NCBI GenBank assembly: GCA_021648225.1
Contig: JAKITE010000022.1
Location: 1-29,668 of the forward strand
Length of the DNA: 29,668 nt
DNA from: Paracoccaceae bacterium
GTDB lineage: Bacteria; Pseudomonadota; Alphaproteobacteria; Rhodobacterales; Rhodobacteraceae
Reading direction: 5' to 3'
Below are positions 1 through 7,107 of this stretch, in pieces. Position 1 is the stretch's first letter; each line of letters begins with the position of its first letter. The notes beneath the pieces were generated by a model that did not search any database, was not told the origin of the DNA, and saw nothing but the letters and a program-made list of their open reading frames with translations. The translations under genes were made by a program, and so were the position numbers.

Positions 1-115
1 GAATTTCTTTGAAAAACTCAAACATTACAGGGCAATAGCTACCAGATACGACAAAACAGCCGTTGCTTTTCTGGGTGCGATCCACCTCGCCGCATCCCTG
101 ATATGGCTCAAATGA
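1..115 (+). mobile_element. IS5-family transposase, C-terminal fragment (cut by window edge)
   Basis: Reading from base 2, an open frame enters from the left edge and stops at TGA 113-115. It encodes 37 residues that begin NFFEKLKHYRAIATRYDK and end AASLIWLK. This matches the C-terminus of IS5-type DDE transposases, where the catalytic Glu region is followed by FF..LK..R.IATRYDK and a hydrophobic end. The rest of the transposase, including the two catalytic Asp residues, lies outside the window, so I cannot tell whether the element is intact. About ten bases past the stop is a run (GATGACACCCCC, 114-125) followed by TA, which would suit the terminal repeat and TA target duplication of the IS427-like subgroup. 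That boundary is inference. No other mobile-element sequence was seen in the window. Confidence 0.85.
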
Positions 116-128
116 TGACACCCCCTAC

Positions 129-159
129 AGCTACGCAAAAAATTTGCCAGCTATTTTTT
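129..159 (+). terminator. Possible intrinsic terminator beside the IS end
   Basis: On the plus strand AGCT (129-132) and GCAAA (135-139) pair with TTTGC (143-147) and AGCT (149-152) around an AAA loop, with small bulges. The hairpin is followed by A and six T (154-159). It would stop transcripts leaving the IS, or those of whatever plus-strand gene stood here before insertion. The stem is AT-rich and bulged, so strength is uncertain. On the minus strand it lies just past the stop of the TIGR02302 gene. Confidence 0.45.
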
Positions 160-171
160 GACCAAATTCGG

Positions 172-2613
172 CTAGAACCGTTCCAGCAAACGGCGCAGGT
201 AATCCAATTCCTCAACCGGGCGTTCCGCATCGCCGGAACGACGGCGGATTTCTTCCATTAACTCCCGGGCGCGGTCTTCGGCGTTTTGGTCGGGAACCTC
301 GGTATCGCCATTGTCAACACGGCCCTGGCTGCCGATCGGTCGGCCCAGCGGGTCACGTTGGTCATTTTCCGAGCTTTGCTGCCCGTCTTCGCCCGACTGG
401 TCCGCCTGTTCACGGTTTTGCAAATCCCGCAAACCTTGGCGCAGGTTTTCCATCACTTCGGCCTGTTCATCAAGCGCACCGGAAAAATCGCCTTCATCCA
501 GCCGGTCACGGGCTTCGCCCATATTACGTTCGGCCTCGTCGATGGCTTCATTGGCTTCGTCGCTGTCGGATTGACCGCGCATATCATCGAGAAACTGGCG
601 CAAGGCCTCTTGGCGTTCGGCCAGTGCCTCGCCATCCTGATCTTGGCCTTGTTCCAGTTGTTGTTGCAATTGCTGGAATGCCTCGTCGGATAATTGCTGT
701 TGTTGTTCCAGCGAATCTTGCAGGTTTTGCTGTTCCTGCCCGCCTTGGCCGGGCTGGGGCTGCTGGTTGGTGACCTGCATATTTTCCATAAACTCGCGCA
801 ATTGTTCCAGCATTTGCCGGGCTTCTTCGGTTTGGCCGTTTTCGGTCAGTTCTTGCAACCGGTCCAGCATTTGCTGCAACTGGTCCATGGTCATGGTGCG
901 GGTTTCCTGCCCCGGTTGCGGTTCCTCGGGGGGGCCTGCTTCTTGGGCCAATTGTTGCAGATATTCATCGGTGGCCTCGCGTAGCTCGTCCATCAGCTCG
1001 GCCATTTCTTCATCGTTTGCGCCGTTTTCCAACCCTTGCGCCAGCCGTTCCTGCGCGCGACGCAAACGCGCCTCGGCCCCCGACAGGTCTCCGTCTTCGA
1101 TCAGGGTGGCAATCAGCCATAGCAATTCGGTTATTTCCGCGCGCTCACCCTCATCAAACCCGTCTTCCATCTGATACCCCATGCGGCGAATGGTGCTGCG
1201 GGTCAGCAAATAGCTGGAGCTGGACGGAAACAGCCCCTCTTCCGGTTTATGGGTCATGGCGCGCAACACCTGCGAAACCCGCAGATCATTTTCAGCCGAC
1301 CACAGCAAATCACGGCGGGATTCAGCAATGCCCGCCGCCAGCGGATCAAAAAAGCTGCGCGCCGGCAGATTTTGCGGGGCCAGCACCACAATGGCGGTTT
1401 GGCCGGAACCATCCGTGACCTCCAGCGTTATATCCACCGGCAAATGCGCCCAAAGGTCAGGGGAAAAATCCTCGGCGTAAGTATCTTTGACTTTGGTTCG
1501 GTCATTGGAAAAAGGCATCGGCAGATCGCGGATATATGCATCGGGCATAATCGGATCGGGCCGCAAGCCATAGCGTCGATCCACCCGTGAAAGATCAGGG
1601 GTTATCACCAGCCTTGCGGAATCAATGCCGTAATCATCCTGCGCCAGATAGGCCAGTTCCATCACGCCCGCGCCGGTTTTTTCGACCCCGTCAGGCACCT
1701 GCAAGGTTGGCGGCAGATCAGGGATGATCACCACCTGCCACTGACCCAGAATATCATCGCCGTTTTTCAAGGTGATCTGGCCGTTTTCCAGTGCGCTGAA
1801 TTGCACATCTCGCACCGGCATATCTTCGGTTTTTTGCGGCAGCACGGTTGTGGCCCCGCTTATGTTCTCGGTCAGGGCAAAGCTGGCATCCCCGTAAAAA
1901 CGCAGGGTAATTTCACTACCAACCGGTAGTTTGATTTCGCTATTCAACGCAATCTCGGTCAGGTAAAGCGCGGGTTTGCCGGTATAGGCGGGCGGGGTTG
2001 CCCATGCCTCGATCGCAAAACTGGGGCCGGACGGGATGGCCGATTCGCCGGTTGCAGCGGCAATAATTGTGTTTAGATCGGGTTTTGGCGCAAAAGAAAT
2101 CGCTACAATCGCCACAATAATTGCCATAAGGCGCAAACCGGTCGGGTCGCGCCCTGCCAGTTGCGGTTCGGGGGGGCTGGTGCGGGCCTGCATGGCCGCA
2201 GCGCGCATTTGGTCAATGTGTTCTTGCCACAGGGCTTTGGTGACCGGATCATCGGGATTTAATGCCGGTTGATCCTGCAATGCGGCAATCGGGCTGTTTT
2301 TCAGCCCCTGATCCAGCCGCGCCAATGCTGTTTTATCATCGGGCAAGCGAAACCGGCGCAGCCCCGAAACCAGAAACCAGACCATCCCGATGCCAAAAAC
2401 CGCCAACAGGCCTTGCGCTGCAAGGGTCGGGATAACTGCCAGCCCGCCCAATGCAACAAAGCCATAGGTAAACAAAACCAGACTGACCAGCGGCCAAAAC
2501 GCCTGCATTGCCGATTCGAGCGTCATGGCCAGTTTTGTCAGGCCAACCTGCCACCTTAACCCCAATATCGGGTCGCGGAAATCTGGTTGAAATTTATCTC
2601 CGTAGGGGCTCAT
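172..2613 (-). CDS. TIGR02302 / DUF4175-family membrane protein
   Basis: The product has 813 residues. Hydrophobic segments near residues 37-56, 62-84 and 160-176 suggest three membrane helices. A beta-rich middle region (about 200-420) follows. The last 300 residues are charged and glutamine-rich with strong coiled-coil character; Gln is densest around residues 610-660. This arrangement fits the TIGR02302 (DUF4175) family of alphaproteobacteria, usually found near lysA and argH. Its function is not established; a cell-envelope role is a guess from topology. The start is supported by GGAG eight bases upstream of ATG. It begins 16 bases after the lysA stop, so it is probably the last gene of the argH-lysA run. 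No truncation is visible. Confidence 0.85.
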   Translation of the reverse strand: MSPYGDKFQPDFRDPILGLRWQVGLTKLAMTLESAMQAFWPLVSLVLFTYGFVALGGLAVIPTLAAQGLLAVFGIGMVWFLVSGLRRFRLPDDKTALARLDQGLKNSPIAALQDQPALNPDDPVTKALWQEHIDQMRAAAMQARTSPPEPQLAGRDPTGLRLMAIIVAIVAISFAPKPDLNTIIAAATGESAIPSGPSFAIEAWATPPAYTGKPALYLTEIALNSEIKLPVGSEITLRFYGDASFALTENISGATTVLPQKTEDMPVRDVQFSALENGQITLKNGDDILGQWQVVIIPDLPPTLQVPDGVEKTGAGVMELAYLAQDDYGIDSARLVITPDLSRVDRRYGLRPDPIMPDAYIRDLPMPFSNDRTKVKDTYAEDFSPDLWAHLPVDITLEVTDGSGQTAIVVLAPQNLPARSFFDPLAAGIAESRRDLLWSAENDLRVSQVLRAMTHKPEEGLFPSSSSYLLTRSTIRRMGYQMEDGFDEGERAEITELLWLIATLIEDGDLSGAEARLRRAQERLAQGLENGANDEEMAELMDELREATDEYLQQLAQEAGPPEEPQPGQETRTMTMDQLQQMLDRLQELTENGQTEEARQMLEQLREFMENMQVTNQQPQPGQGGQEQQNLQDSLEQQQQLSDEAFQQLQQQLEQGQDQDGEALAERQEALRQFLDDMRGQSDSDEANEAIDEAERNMGEARDRLDEGDFSGALDEQAEVMENLRQGLRDLQNREQADQSGEDGQQSSENDQRDPLGRPIGSQGRVDNGDTEVPDQNAEDRARELMEEIRRRSGDAERPVEELDYLRRLLERF

Positions 2614-2629
2614 GGCTTGGCTCCGGTTT

Positions 2630-3895
2630 TTACATCCATGGGGGGGTTATATCGCGTGAAATCATATCCGCATAGGTCGGACGTGGCCGAACCACGGCAA
2701 ATTGATCACCCGAAACCAGAACCTCGGGGATCAGCGGGCGCGAATTGTATTCCGAGGCCATCACCGCGCCGTATGCACCCGCCGAACGAAACGCCACCAG
2801 ATCATCGGATTTCAATTCCGGCATCAGGCGTTGCGTGGCAAATGTATCACCGGATTCGCAAACCGGCCCGACAATATCAATGGGCTGCGGTTCAATGCCT
2901 GCTGCGGGTTCGATCACCGGAATAATATCGTGATAAGCCTCATACATGGCAGGCCGGATCAGGTCATTCATGGCGGCATCAATGATCAAAAATTTACGTT
3001 CCGCCCCCTGTTTTACATAGATAACCGAGGATACCATCAGCCCCGCATTGCCGGCAATCAGCCGCCCCGGTTCGATTTCTATTTCGCAACCCAGATGGCC
3101 AACCGTGCGGCGGATCACCTCGCCATATTCGATAGGCAAAGGCGGTGCCGAATTATCGCGCTGATAAGGAATGCCAAGCCCGCCGCCCAGATCAAGGCGG
3201 GTGATATTATGACCATCACCCCGCAATTGCTCGGTCAGCTCCGCAACCTTTGTAAAAGCAGCCTCGTAAGGCGCCAGATCAGTTAGTTGAGAGCCGATAT
3301 GCACATCAATGCCCACCACCTTAATGCCCGAAAGGCTGGCGGCCTGCGCATAGGCTTCGCGGGCTTTGACCATGGGAATGCCGAATTTATTATCGGATTT
3401 ACCCGTGGCGATTTTGGCATGGGTTTTGGCGTCAACATCGGGGTTTACCCGCAAGGTAATATTGGCCAGCTTGCCCATTCGCGTAGCAACCGCGCCAAGC
3501 ACCAGCAATTCCGGTTCGCTTTCAACATTGAATTGCCGAATGCCGCCTTGCAGCGCCATTTCCATTTCCCCGGCAGTTTTGCCAACACCGGAAAAAACGA
3601 TCTTATCCGGCGACACACCAGCGGCAATCGCCCGGGCATATTCGCCCCCCGAAACCACATCCATGCCCGCGCCCATATCAGCCATTATTTTCAGCACAGC
3701 CTGATTGGAATTGGCTTTCATGGCGTAACAAATCAGATGATCCATGCCCTTTAACGCATCCTCAAATACCTGATAATGGCGCTGCAAAGTTGCGGTAGAA
3801 TACACATAAAACGGGCTGCCAACCGCTGCGGCGATTTCGGGAATGGCAACGTCTTCGGCGTGCAGCACGCCGGTTTTGTAAATAAAATGATCCAT
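2630..3895 (-). CDS. lysA: Diaminopimelate decarboxylase
   Basis: LysA makes L-lysine from meso-diaminopimelate, the last step of lysine synthesis, as a PLP-dependent cytoplasmic enzyme. The 421-residue product has the fold-type III signature: YAMKANSN with PLP lysine Lys60, the HIGSQ motif, the glycine-rich LDLGGGLGIPY loop, EPGR, and the C-terminal GPVCESGD motif with the active-site Cys. Length is normal. An open frame extends 39 codons further upstream, but this extension overlaps the preceding gene and has no family match, so ATG at 3895 is chosen. That ATG sits two bases after the stop of the small membrane-protein gene. No strong ribosome binding site is seen, which suggests translational coupling. 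Confidence 0.97.
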   Translation of the reverse strand: MDHFIYKTGVLHAEDVAIPEIAAAVGSPFYVYSTATLQRHYQVFEDALKGMDHLICYAMKANSNQAVLKIMADMGAGMDVVSGGEYARAIAAGVSPDKIVFSGVGKTAGEMEMALQGGIRQFNVESEPELLVLGAVATRMGKLANITLRVNPDVDAKTHAKIATGKSDNKFGIPMVKAREAYAQAASLSGIKVVGIDVHIGSQLTDLAPYEAAFTKVAELTEQLRGDGHNITRLDLGGGLGIPYQRDNSAPPLPIEYGEVIRRTVGHLGCEIEIEPGRLIAGNAGLMVSSVIYVKQGAERKFLIIDAAMNDLIRPAMYEAYHDIIPVIEPAAGIEPQPIDIVGPVCESGDTFATQRLMPELKSDDLVAFRSAGAYGAVMASEYNSRPLIPEVLVSGDQFAVVRPRPTYADMISRDITPPWM

Positions 3896-3897
3896 AG

Positions 3898-4170
3898 TCA
3901 GTCCAGTGGTCGGGAGCGAAGAAAAAGGTAAAGCGGCAAACCGGCACCAAGGCCGAATACCACCGCAACCGGCAAAGCAACAAGCGGCAGATAATATTTT
4001 CGCGCCACACATTCATTACCCGCAAACCCCGTCAAAGCCAGCAATGCAATACCATGATTCCAGCTTGGTGATAGCAACATCTGCGCCGGCTGCCAGCCCG
4101 CAACAAAAATCACCGGCGCAACAGCACCGATGATTGCAAGGATCAGATAGGTTATTCTTGGTCGCGACAT
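3898..4170 (-). CDS. Small membrane protein of unknown function
   Basis: The product has 90 residues with hydrophobic stretches near 7-25, 40-50 and 61-84, consistent with two or three membrane helices, and a positively charged start (MSRPR) that suggests a cytoplasmic N-terminus. I do not recognise the family with confidence; it loosely resembles small DUF2834-type membrane proteins, which is only an impression. AGGT lies seven bases before the ATG. The stop is two bases before the lysA start and the gene follows the molybdopterin-fold gene by 57 bases, so it belongs to the same transcript. A second frame (3762-4025, minus) overlaps it but runs into lysA and lacks membrane character, so this frame is preferred. 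Confidence 0.75.
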   Translation of the reverse strand: MSRPRITYLILAIIGAVAPVIFVAGWQPAQMLLSPSWNHGIALLALTGFAGNECVARKYYLPLVALPVAVVFGLGAGLPLYLFLRSRPLD

Positions 4171-4227
4171 TTTTTTACCTAGAAAGGGCTGCCCAAACCC
4201 CTATCGCGACCGGCTGGCAGGTTCAAG

Positions 4228-4803
4228 TTATTCCACATTAATGTGGTAAATTGACCATATCCACCAATCATCATTCATTTCAGCCAGATCCGCACGATCA
4301 CTGCGCGGAAAAACAATCTTTGTCGGGCCAAAATCACCAATGGCAAAAAACGCACCGTCACGGCGATAGGCAACCACCGCGCCCGCATCTATCAATTCTT
4401 TATAACTGACCTCGATCGCATAGCCATCCAGGGCCCGCATGGTCACCAGAGAATCATCATTGGCATGAATACCTGCCGCATCCAGCACACTTGCCAAAGT
4501 CGGGCCTTCAAATTCATGCATTTCGCCACCCATCGGGAAATCGGTGGTAATAGTCACCGTATCCAGCGATTTAAGCGCGGCAAAATCGAATTGGGCAGCC
4601 GATTGGAATTCAACCTCGTTAAAGACAAAAAACTTGTCGTAATCCTCGGTAACAGCCCCGCGCGATGCGGCATCTACATCACCGCTTATGGTCAGGATAA
4701 CCGGCCCGCGTAGTGTGGTATCCTGAGCTTTAATCGGGGTTGAAACTGCACAAACGGCAGCAATAGCAAACGCAAAAAGCTTGCGGCGGGTGGTATATGT
4801 CAT
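4228..4803 (-). CDS. Secreted molybdopterin-fold (sulfite oxidase-like) protein lacking cysteine
   Basis: The 191-residue product starts with a typical signal peptide (MTYTTRRK, a hydrophobic core, cleavage probably after IKA), so it should be periplasmic. The mature part resembles the oxidoreductase molybdopterin-binding fold (PF00174): LTISGDV near the start, an FEGPTLASVLDAAG segment, a GYAIEVSYKEL segment and a C-terminal WIWSIYHINVE strand. Canonical sulfite-oxidase-type enzymes bind molybdenum through a Cys, but the mature region here has none, so redox activity with Moco is doubtful. GGAG lies just before ATG 4803; a longer frame up to 4860 would lose the signal peptide start. It lies between the lipoprotein and membrane-protein genes of the argH-lysA run. 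Fold assignment is from memory of related proteins, not a search. Confidence 0.75.
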   Translation of the reverse strand: MTYTTRRKLFAFAIAAVCAVSTPIKAQDTTLRGPVILTISGDVDAASRGAVTEDYDKFFVFNEVEFQSAAQFDFAALKSLDTVTITTDFPMGGEMHEFEGPTLASVLDAAGIHANDDSLVTMRALDGYAIEVSYKELIDAGAVVAYRRDGAFFAIGDFGPTKIVFPRSDRADLAEMNDDWWIWSIYHINVE

Positions 4804-4818
4804 GAAATCTCCGGATCT

Positions 4819-4833
4819 CGCCCGTTTTGGGCG
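4819..4833 (-). other. Short GC-rich hairpin before the molybdopterin-fold gene
   Basis: On the minus strand CGCCC (4833-4829) pairs perfectly with GGGCG (4823-4819) around a five-base loop. It lies between the lipoprotein stop and the ribosome binding site of the next gene. No T-run follows, so it is not a standard terminator; it might stabilise or process the mRNA. Confidence 0.4.
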
Positions 4834-4837
4834 ATTA

Positions 4838-4942
4838 CTAACGTGAAGCGGCCTTGGCAAATGGCAAAGGGTCGCCCTTCACACCACAACCGGAGATAGT
4901 TAAGGAAATACTAACAAACACTAAAATTAGAGTAAATTTCAT
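4838..4942 (-). CDS. LptM/YifL-like small lipoprotein
   Basis: This is a 34-residue gene too short for usual ORF cut-offs. The product starts MKFTLILVFV and has a lipobox ISGC with the lipid-attached Cys at residue 19, followed by GVKGDPLPF. Cys-Gly-x-Lys-Gly right after the lipobox is the hallmark of LptM (E. coli YifL), a lipoprotein that helps LptD mature in the LPS transport machine; E. coli has CGLKGPLYF there. Its start codon overlaps the argH stop as ATGA (4942-4939), so translation is probably coupled. Very short lipoproteins of this kind lie after argH in related alphaproteobacteria, as I recall. Lipoprotein nature is well supported by sequence; the LptM role is inference from the short motif. 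Confidence 0.85.
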   Translation of the reverse strand: MKFTLILVFVSISLTISGCGVKGDPLPFAKAASR

Positions 4943-6339
4943 GATAATTCTTTCTGCCAGTGTTTGATTTGCCGGGTAACATTTTGCGGTGCGGTGCCGC
5001 CAAAACTGGTGCGGCTGGCAACCGAATTATCCACCCCCAGCACTTCGAAAACCGCATCGGTGATGGCGTTTTCCACCGTTTGCATCTGTGCCAGCGTTAA
5101 TTCGTGCAGATCACAGCCTTGGTCTTCGGCCATTTTAACCAATGCGCCGGTAACATGATGGGCGTTGCGAAACGGCATATCCAGTGCGCGCACCAGCCAA
5201 TCCGCCAAATCGGTGGCGGTTGAAAATCCGGTGGCCGCCGCCGCGCGCAGCTCTGGCTCATTGGGACGCATATCCTGCACCATGCCGGTCATCGCCGCCA
5301 AGGCCAGCATCAGGCTGTCGGCAGCATCAAACACCTGTTCCTTATCTTCCTGCATGTCTTTGGAATAGGCCAGCGGCAGGCCTTTCATGATGGTCAGCAG
5401 CGCAATCAAAGATCCGTTTATGCGGCCAACCTTGGCGCGGATCAATTCAGCCGCGTCAGGGTTTTTCTTTTGTGGCATAATAGAAGAACCGGTGGAAAAC
5501 CGGTCGGATATGGTCACAAATTTGAACTGGGCAGAAGACCAGATCACCAGTTCCTCGGCCATGCGCGACAGGTGCGTGGCACAAATAGACGCCGCCGACA
5601 GAAAATCCAGCGCAAAATCCCGGTCAGACACCGCATCCAGCGAATTGGCAGCAGGGCGGTCAAACCCGAGGGCTTTGCTGGTCATATCCCGATCAATCGG
5701 AAACGAAGTGCCCGCCAATGCCGCCGCGCCAAGCGGCGAGGTGTTCATGCGCGCCCGTGCATCAATCATGCGGGATTTATCGCGCGCGAACATCTCCACA
5801 TAGGCCAGCATATGATGGCCCCAAGTCACCGGCTGGGCGACTTGTAAATGTGTAAACCCGGGCATTACAACATTTACACCAGCCTCGGCCTGCCCCAGAA
5901 ATGCATGCATCAATGCATCGAGCGCCGTGATACAGGCATCAAACTGGTCACGCACCCACAGCTTGAAATCGGTTGCCACTTGGTCATTTCTTGACCGCGC
6001 CGTGTGCAACCGCCCCGCCGGTTCGCCGATCAAATCGGTCAGGCGCGATTCGATATTCATGTGGATGTCTTCCAATGCCACGGAAAACGGGAATTCACCG
6101 CGCTCAATCTCTGACAATATCGTGAGCAGGCCTTTCTCAATGGCATCTGCATCTTTAGAGGTAATAATACCACAGGCAGCCAGCATCGCCGCGTGGGCGC
6201 GGGAACCCTCTATGTCCTGCTCGGCCATACGTTTGTCAAAACCGATAGAGGCATTTATCGCCTCCATTATTGCATCCGGCCCGGCAGCGAACCGCCCGCC
6301 CCACATTGCATTTGATGTCTTTTTGCCCGATATTGTCAT
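4939..6339 (-). CDS. argH: Argininosuccinate lyase
   Basis: ArgH splits argininosuccinate into arginine and fumarate, the last step of arginine synthesis, as a cytoplasmic homotetramer of the fumarase/aspartase superfamily. The 466-residue product has the expected start (MWGGRF), HTARSRNDQ, the TFSFPIDR-like region (here TSFPIDRDMTS) and the superfamily signature GSSIMPQKKNPD with the mobile catalytic loop. Length is typical. The frame stays open 76 codons upstream of ATG 6339, but that part overlaps the divergent tlpA-like gene and has no family match. GGGG lies about six bases before the ATG. This is the first gene of a minus-strand run that continues through the lipoprotein to lysA. Confidence 0.97.
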   Translation of the reverse strand: MTISGKKTSNAMWGGRFAAGPDAIMEAINASIGFDKRMAEQDIEGSRAHAAMLAACGIITSKDADAIEKGLLTILSEIERGEFPFSVALEDIHMNIESRLTDLIGEPAGRLHTARSRNDQVATDFKLWVRDQFDACITALDALMHAFLGQAEAGVNVVMPGFTHLQVAQPVTWGHHMLAYVEMFARDKSRMIDARARMNTSPLGAAALAGTSFPIDRDMTSKALGFDRPAANSLDAVSDRDFALDFLSAASICATHLSRMAEELVIWSSAQFKFVTISDRFSTGSSIMPQKKNPDAAELIRAKVGRINGSLIALLTIMKGLPLAYSKDMQEDKEQVFDAADSLMLALAAMTGMVQDMRPNEPELRAAAATGFSTATDLADWLVRALDMPFRNAHHVTGALVKMAEDQGCDLHELTLAQMQTVENAITDAVFEVLGVDNSVASRTSFGGTAPQNVTRQIKHWQKELS

Positions 6340-6370
6340 AGTGACCCCGAATTTTATGCAGGAGCATCCG

Positions 6371-6955
6371 ATGAAACCGTCCGCCCTTTTTCCAGCCTTG
6401 CTATACGCCGCCTTGGCGCTGGGCGCAAACCCTGTCGCTGCACAAACCATCAGCCCCGAAATGCGGGTTGAACTGATGGACATGCGAGCTGGCCAAATGC
6501 GGAAACTGAAAATCCTGACCGAGGCCGAAGACCCGGTGACAATTTCCTTTACCGACCCTGCCGGCAACGAACATTTTCTGTCCGATAGCGATGGTAAAAT
6601 CCGGGTGGTGAATTTCTGGGCAACATGGTGCGCACCGTGTCGCGAAGAAATGCCGGCCCTGTCTGAATTGCAAACCTTGCTGGGGGGCGATGATTTTCAG
6701 GTGATGGCCATTGCCACCGGCCGCAACCGGCTGGCAGGGATTGAGCGTTTCAACGAGGAAGCAGGGGTGCATAATCTGCCGATTTTGCTAGACCCGCGCG
6801 GCACACTTGGCGCCCGCTTTGGCGCGCTCGGCCTGCCTTTGACCGTGATTCTGAACCGCGAGGGCCAGGAAATCGCCCGGCTAACCGGCGGTGCCGACTG
6901 GGTTTCTGATTCGGCATTGGCAATTATTCGTGCTATAATTGTTATGGAAAATTAA
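6371..6955 (+). CDS. TlpA/ResA-like periplasmic thiol-disulfide oxidoreductase
   Basis: The 194-residue product has an N-terminal signal peptide (hydrophobic to about residue 24, cleavage near VAAQ) and a thioredoxin fold with the redox motif WCAPC (Cys87, Cys90) inside FWATWCAPCREEMPAL. A cis-Pro region (LGLPLTVI) follows. This fits the TlpA/ResA/DsbE family, which reduces disulfides in the periplasm, for example during cytochrome c or copper-site maturation. No cytochrome genes lie nearby, so the client is unknown. AGGAG sits six bases before ATG 6371. An in-frame extension back to 5927 lies antisense to argH and is rejected. The gene diverges from argH with only 31 bases between the start codons. 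Confidence 0.92.
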   Translation: MKPSALFPALLYAALALGANPVAAQTISPEMRVELMDMRAGQMRKLKILTEAEDPVTISFTDPAGNEHFLSDSDGKIRVVNFWATWCAPCREEMPALSELQTLLGGDDFQVMAIATGRNRLAGIERFNEEAGVHNLPILLDPRGTLGARFGALGLPLTVILNREGQEIARLTGGADWVSDSALAIIRAIIVMEN

Positions 6956-7053
6956 GCAATTATTAGCTTTTGGTTGATGAAAATCGAAATTACCTAAAAA
7001 TCACCGAAAATAATAAGAACATTTTTAGAACAATTAGCGAAAGTTTACGTTCT

Positions 7054-7081
7054 GTTAACCTTTATGGGTAACCTTAGGGTT
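7054..7081 (+). promoter_or_regulatory. Imperfect palindromic elements upstream of the EAL gene
   Basis: The gap 6956-7107 is AT-rich and holds GTTAACC (7054-7060) and GGGTAAC (7066-7072), an inverted repeat with one mismatch, and next to it AACC-N4-GGTT (7070-7081). TTAACC half-sites occur in CtrA boxes of alphaproteobacteria, but the full TTAA-N7-TTAA spacing is not present, so this is only a possible operator. Confidence 0.3.
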
Positions 7082-7107
7082 GTGAAATGTTTCTGTGGAG
7101 AGTCCCG

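Noticed and set aside
660..740. Short repeat-like sequence of TTG/CTG triplets
   Set aside because: It is the codon pattern of a polyglutamine-rich stretch in the TIGR02302 protein, not a DNA repeat or CRISPR array.
286..1590. Several long plus-strand frames opposite the TIGR02302 gene (for example 286-693, 767-1174, 1017-1418)
   Set aside because: They mirror the Gln-rich and Ala-rich codons of the real gene, show low-complexity composition, and have no ribosome binding sites or recognisable domains.
2702..3754. Two adjoining plus-strand frames of 194 and 155 residues opposite lysA
   Set aside because: They are antisense to a clear, complete lysA, and their products show no domain pattern.
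5927..6370. Long in-frame upstream extension of the TlpA-like gene
   Set aside because: It is antisense to argH, places the signal peptide in the middle of the protein, and a good ribosome binding site precedes ATG 6371.
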